Source of the DNA: Emcibacter sp.
Lineage (GTDB): Bacteria > Pseudomonadota > Alphaproteobacteria > Sphingomonadales > Emcibacteraceae
Direction of reading: 5' to 3'
DNA: 64,000 nt
NCBI GenBank assembly: GCA_021774785.1
Contig: JAJFIQ010000006.1
Coordinates: forward strand, 1 to 64,000
Part shown: one piece after another, positions 62,003 through 64,000 of the stretch
Numbering within the stretch: the first letter of the stretch is position 1
Layout of the letters: the number at the start of each line of letters is the position of its first letter
Notes under the pieces: generated by a model
Told to the model about the DNA's origin: nothing
What the model saw: the letters and a program-made list of their open reading frames with translations, nothing else
The model's database searches: none
Program-made: the position numbers and the translations under genes

Positions 62003-62097
62003 TCTGCCTTGCCTTTATTTTTCTTTCTAACGTAGAGTCCACATTAATAATGGTCAATATACAATATGGCCTAGACTTTGGTCCTAATTCATCTGGC

Positions 62098-64000
62098 TTA
62101 TTTCGCTGCCGAAATGACACTTGTTTCTGCATTTAGAAAATAAACTGAGAAACAGCTTCCTATGCCAGCATTACTCTCAACATGAACTCTGCCACCCTGG
62201 AGCTCTGCTAGATTTTTTACTATTGTTAACCCCAGCCCAACGCCGCCGTGAACTCTATTAAGATTCATATTTTTTTGAACAAAAAGATCAAAAATTGATT
62301 TAACATCAGATTTATCAAGACCAATACCCTGATCAATCACTTCGATAACAAATTCTTCATTTTGTCGATAAAGATTGACCTTGACCGTATCATTCTCCTG
62401 GGAGAATTTAATGGCATTATCTATAAGATGTATCAATATCTGCCGGGTATGTTCTGGATCAAGATGTACGTCGGGCATGCCATCACTTATATTAGTCTCT
62501 ATATTAATATTTTTCTTAGCAGCTCTTTCAAGCAAGTGAGACAGGCTATTATCCAGCAGTGTATTAGGTGAAATATAACTAGGCTGAAATTTAATGGAGC
62601 CTAATTCATAGCTAGTTACATTCAATATATTCTCAATAAGTTTCAAAAGCTCCTTACCACTGCTATTTATATCTTCGGCATAATCCCGATAGGTTGGGAT
62701 ATTAAGCTCTCCCAACTGTTCTTCAGCTATCATAGACCCAAAACCAATAATGGCGTTCAGGGGTGTTCTGAGCTCGTGACTGACGGTTGATAAAAATTGT
62801 ACTTTGGCAATATTAGCTTCTTCCGCCTGACATTTGGCGGAAAGCAGTTCCTGCTCCCTATTCCACCTTACGGTAACATCCTGCATGGTTCCTTCCATCC
62901 GGGTCGGCGTACCATCTTTCAGCCTGAAAATTTCCCCCCGTGCCTCGATCATTTTTTCCGATCCATCAGGCATCATTATACGATGGATAAGCTCATAATT
63001 ACTGTCATTTTTAAGAGCAGACATAACAGATTTATCAACAATATCACGATCATCAGGATGAACTTTTTCCAGAAAAGTTTCATAATCAGGTTCAAAAATA
63101 TCTGATGTCAGGCCAAAAATATTGTAAACTTCATCGGACCAAATGACTTCATTGGAAGCCATAGCCCATTCGAAGTTTCCAAGATTGGTCATTTTTTGTG
63201 CCCTTGCCAATCGGGCTTCACTTTCCACTAATGCCCTGTTAGACCTGCGGATTTCTGTAATATCTTTACCCTCAAGTATAATCAGTGAAGAGTTTTTATA
63301 TTCTGGCCAGATCACTTTAATCGAAACTTCAAGAATTATTTTCCGGTTTTTTTCTCCTACCGCATTAACGATAAGCGAGATATCTTCACCCGGTTTGATC
63401 TTCGATACGGCCACCTCTATTAAAGAGAAATCCATTTCACTGGCCCAGAATTCACAATCCCATACTTTTTTACCAATATTTTTCTCTGGTTCCGCCTGTA
63501 ACAAGCGCCTTACCGTATCGTTGAATTCCACCACTTCCCCATTACCATTCATCAGTATGGTAATATTATGAGAAGAATCAAAAAGCATTCTGAATTTTGC
63601 TTCATTTTCCCTCACAAGACTTTCCTGTTCCAGCCGATAACTGATATCACGACATATAGCCGTATAGCGACAGAAGCTTCCCTCAGGATGTTTTTGTATA
63701 GCGATATCAAGCGGGATTTCTTTGCCTGATTTTGATATGCCAAAAAGCTCCGCCCGTTGCCCCATGTGACGGGAGGCTTCGCCAGACTTGTCATAAGAAT
63801 TGATAAGCCCCTTATGAGTTTTATGCATGGGTTTAGGTAATAATAGATTCAAAGATTGCCCTAGAATCTCTTCTTCCCTGTAACCGAATATTTTTTCAAA
63901 TGCGGCATTCACCAACATCACATTATGATTTCCATCAAGCGAGATTACAGCATCGGCTGAAAGATTGATAATTTCAGCCAAAATATCTTTGTTCTTAACA
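62098..64000 (-). CDS. PAS-domain sensor histidine kinase (partial, N-terminus cut by edge)
   Basis: The frame is open through the right edge, so the true start lies outside. Visible domains in order are PAS (ADAVISLDGNHNVMLVN), PAS (FRMLFDSSHNITILMNGNG), PAS/PAC (EVYNIFGLTSD, VHPDDRDI), HisKA (FLSTVSHELRTPLNAIIGFGS) and HATPase (LIDNAIKFS, DQGIGLDKSD, GGVGLGLTIVK). No membrane segment is visible, so it may be a soluble sensor. It precedes the NarL-type regulator and probably phosphorylates it, although NarL partners usually carry HisKA_3 rather than HisKA domains. Confidence 0.92.
   Translation of the reverse strand, partial: VKNKDILAEIINLSADAVISLDGNHNVMLVNAAFEKIFGYREEEILGQSLNLLLPKPMHKTHKGLINSYDKSGEASRHMGQRAELFGISKSGKEIPLDIAIQKHPEGSFCRYTAICRDISYRLEQESLVRENEAKFRMLFDSSHNITILMNGNGEVVEFNDTVRRLLQAEPEKNIGKKVWDCEFWASEMDFSLIEVAVSKIKPGEDISLIVNAVGEKNRKIILEVSIKVIWPEYKNSSLIILEGKDITEIRRSNRALVESEARLARAQKMTNLGNFEWAMASNEVIWSDEVYNIFGLTSDIFEPDYETFLEKVHPDDRDIVDKSVMSALKNDSNYELIHRIMMPDGSEKMIEARGEIFRLKDGTPTRMEGTMQDVTVRWNREQELLSAKCQAEEANIAKVQFLSTVSHELRTPLNAIIGFGSMIAEEQLGELNIPTYRDYAEDINSSGKELLKLIENILNVTSYELGSIKFQPSYISPNTLLDNSLSHLLERAAKKNINIETNISDGMPDVHLDPEHTRQILIHLIDNAIKFSQENDTVKVNLYRQNEEFVIEVIDQGIGLDKSDVKSIFDLFVQKNMNLNRVHGGVGLGLTIVKNLAELQGGRVHVESNAGIGSCFSVYFLNAETSVISAAK

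Overview
The window reads as chromosome of a Gram-negative, low-to-moderate GC alphaproteobacterium, probably marine. The basis is gene content: hrcA-grpE and dnaK-dnaJ with RpoH-type promoters, rph-rdgB-hemW and rsmI-yraN-sirB1-gshB blocks, a TonB-dependent receptor, a PCu(A)C chaperone and CtrA-like half-sites. Kordiimonadales/Emcibacteraceae-like bacteria are one possibility, but I cannot fix the taxon from sequence alone. I see no rRNA or tRNA genes, CRISPR arrays or insertion sequences.

Layout. 1-7.5 kb: the N-terminal part of a giant cadherin/VCBS-type repeat adhesin (minus strand), divergent from a type I secretion block of two different ABC ATPases and an HlyD-type adaptor. 7.5-16 kb: housekeeping genes (pnuC, gshB, sirB1-like, yraN, rsmI, an LpoA-like lipoprotein, hemW, rdgB, rph) and a small XRE-regulated membrane-protein operon. 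16-25 kb: heat-shock genes hrcA-grpE and dnaK-dnaJ, separated by an isoquinoline-oxidoreductase-like molybdenum hydroxylase pair and a copper chaperone. 25-27 kb: small regulatory and stress genes (MAPEG, ArsR-SRPBCC, cupin).

27-56 kb is the accessory heart of the window. It holds an old-yellow-enzyme-like protein with a C-terminal Fn3-like domain, a group II PLP decarboxylase, MarR regulators, a GMC dehydrogenase with a small Tat-type subunit, a quinone oxidoreductase, a TonB receptor, a KorAB 2-oxoacid:ferredoxin oxidoreductase with RidA, and a complete Thauera-type ATP-dependent benzoyl-CoA reductase operon (oah-bcrC-bcrB-bcrA-bcrD-fdx-DUF1737). Beyond these lie a hemerythrin/NnrS-like/DUF2249/Rrf2 module and a cytoplasmic-facing molybdopterin oxidoreductase complex (A, B and NrfD-type C subunits) that resembles phenylacetyl-CoA:acceptor oxidoreductase PadBCD. 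Read together, this looks like an anaerobic aromatic-catabolism island: KorAB would reduce ferredoxin, ferredoxin would feed BcrCBAD, and the ring product would be opened by Oah. The Pad-like complex would bring phenylacetyl-CoA towards benzoyl-CoA. The dienoyl-CoA hydratase (Dch), the hydroxyacyl-CoA dehydrogenase (Had) and an aryl-CoA ligase are not in the window. Shared palindromes before the OYE, TonB receptor and kor/oah transcription units suggest one regulon. A second motif is shared by the oah-bcr, hemerythrin and DUF2249 promoters.

56-64 kb: a degenerate-GGDEF/EAL protein, a LysR regulator beside a MAPEG protein, an unrecognised 334-residue protein, a TetR/AhpD-like pair with two clear operators, a remnant of an outer-membrane protein C-terminus, a NarL-type response regulator and a PAS-rich histidine kinase cut by the right edge.
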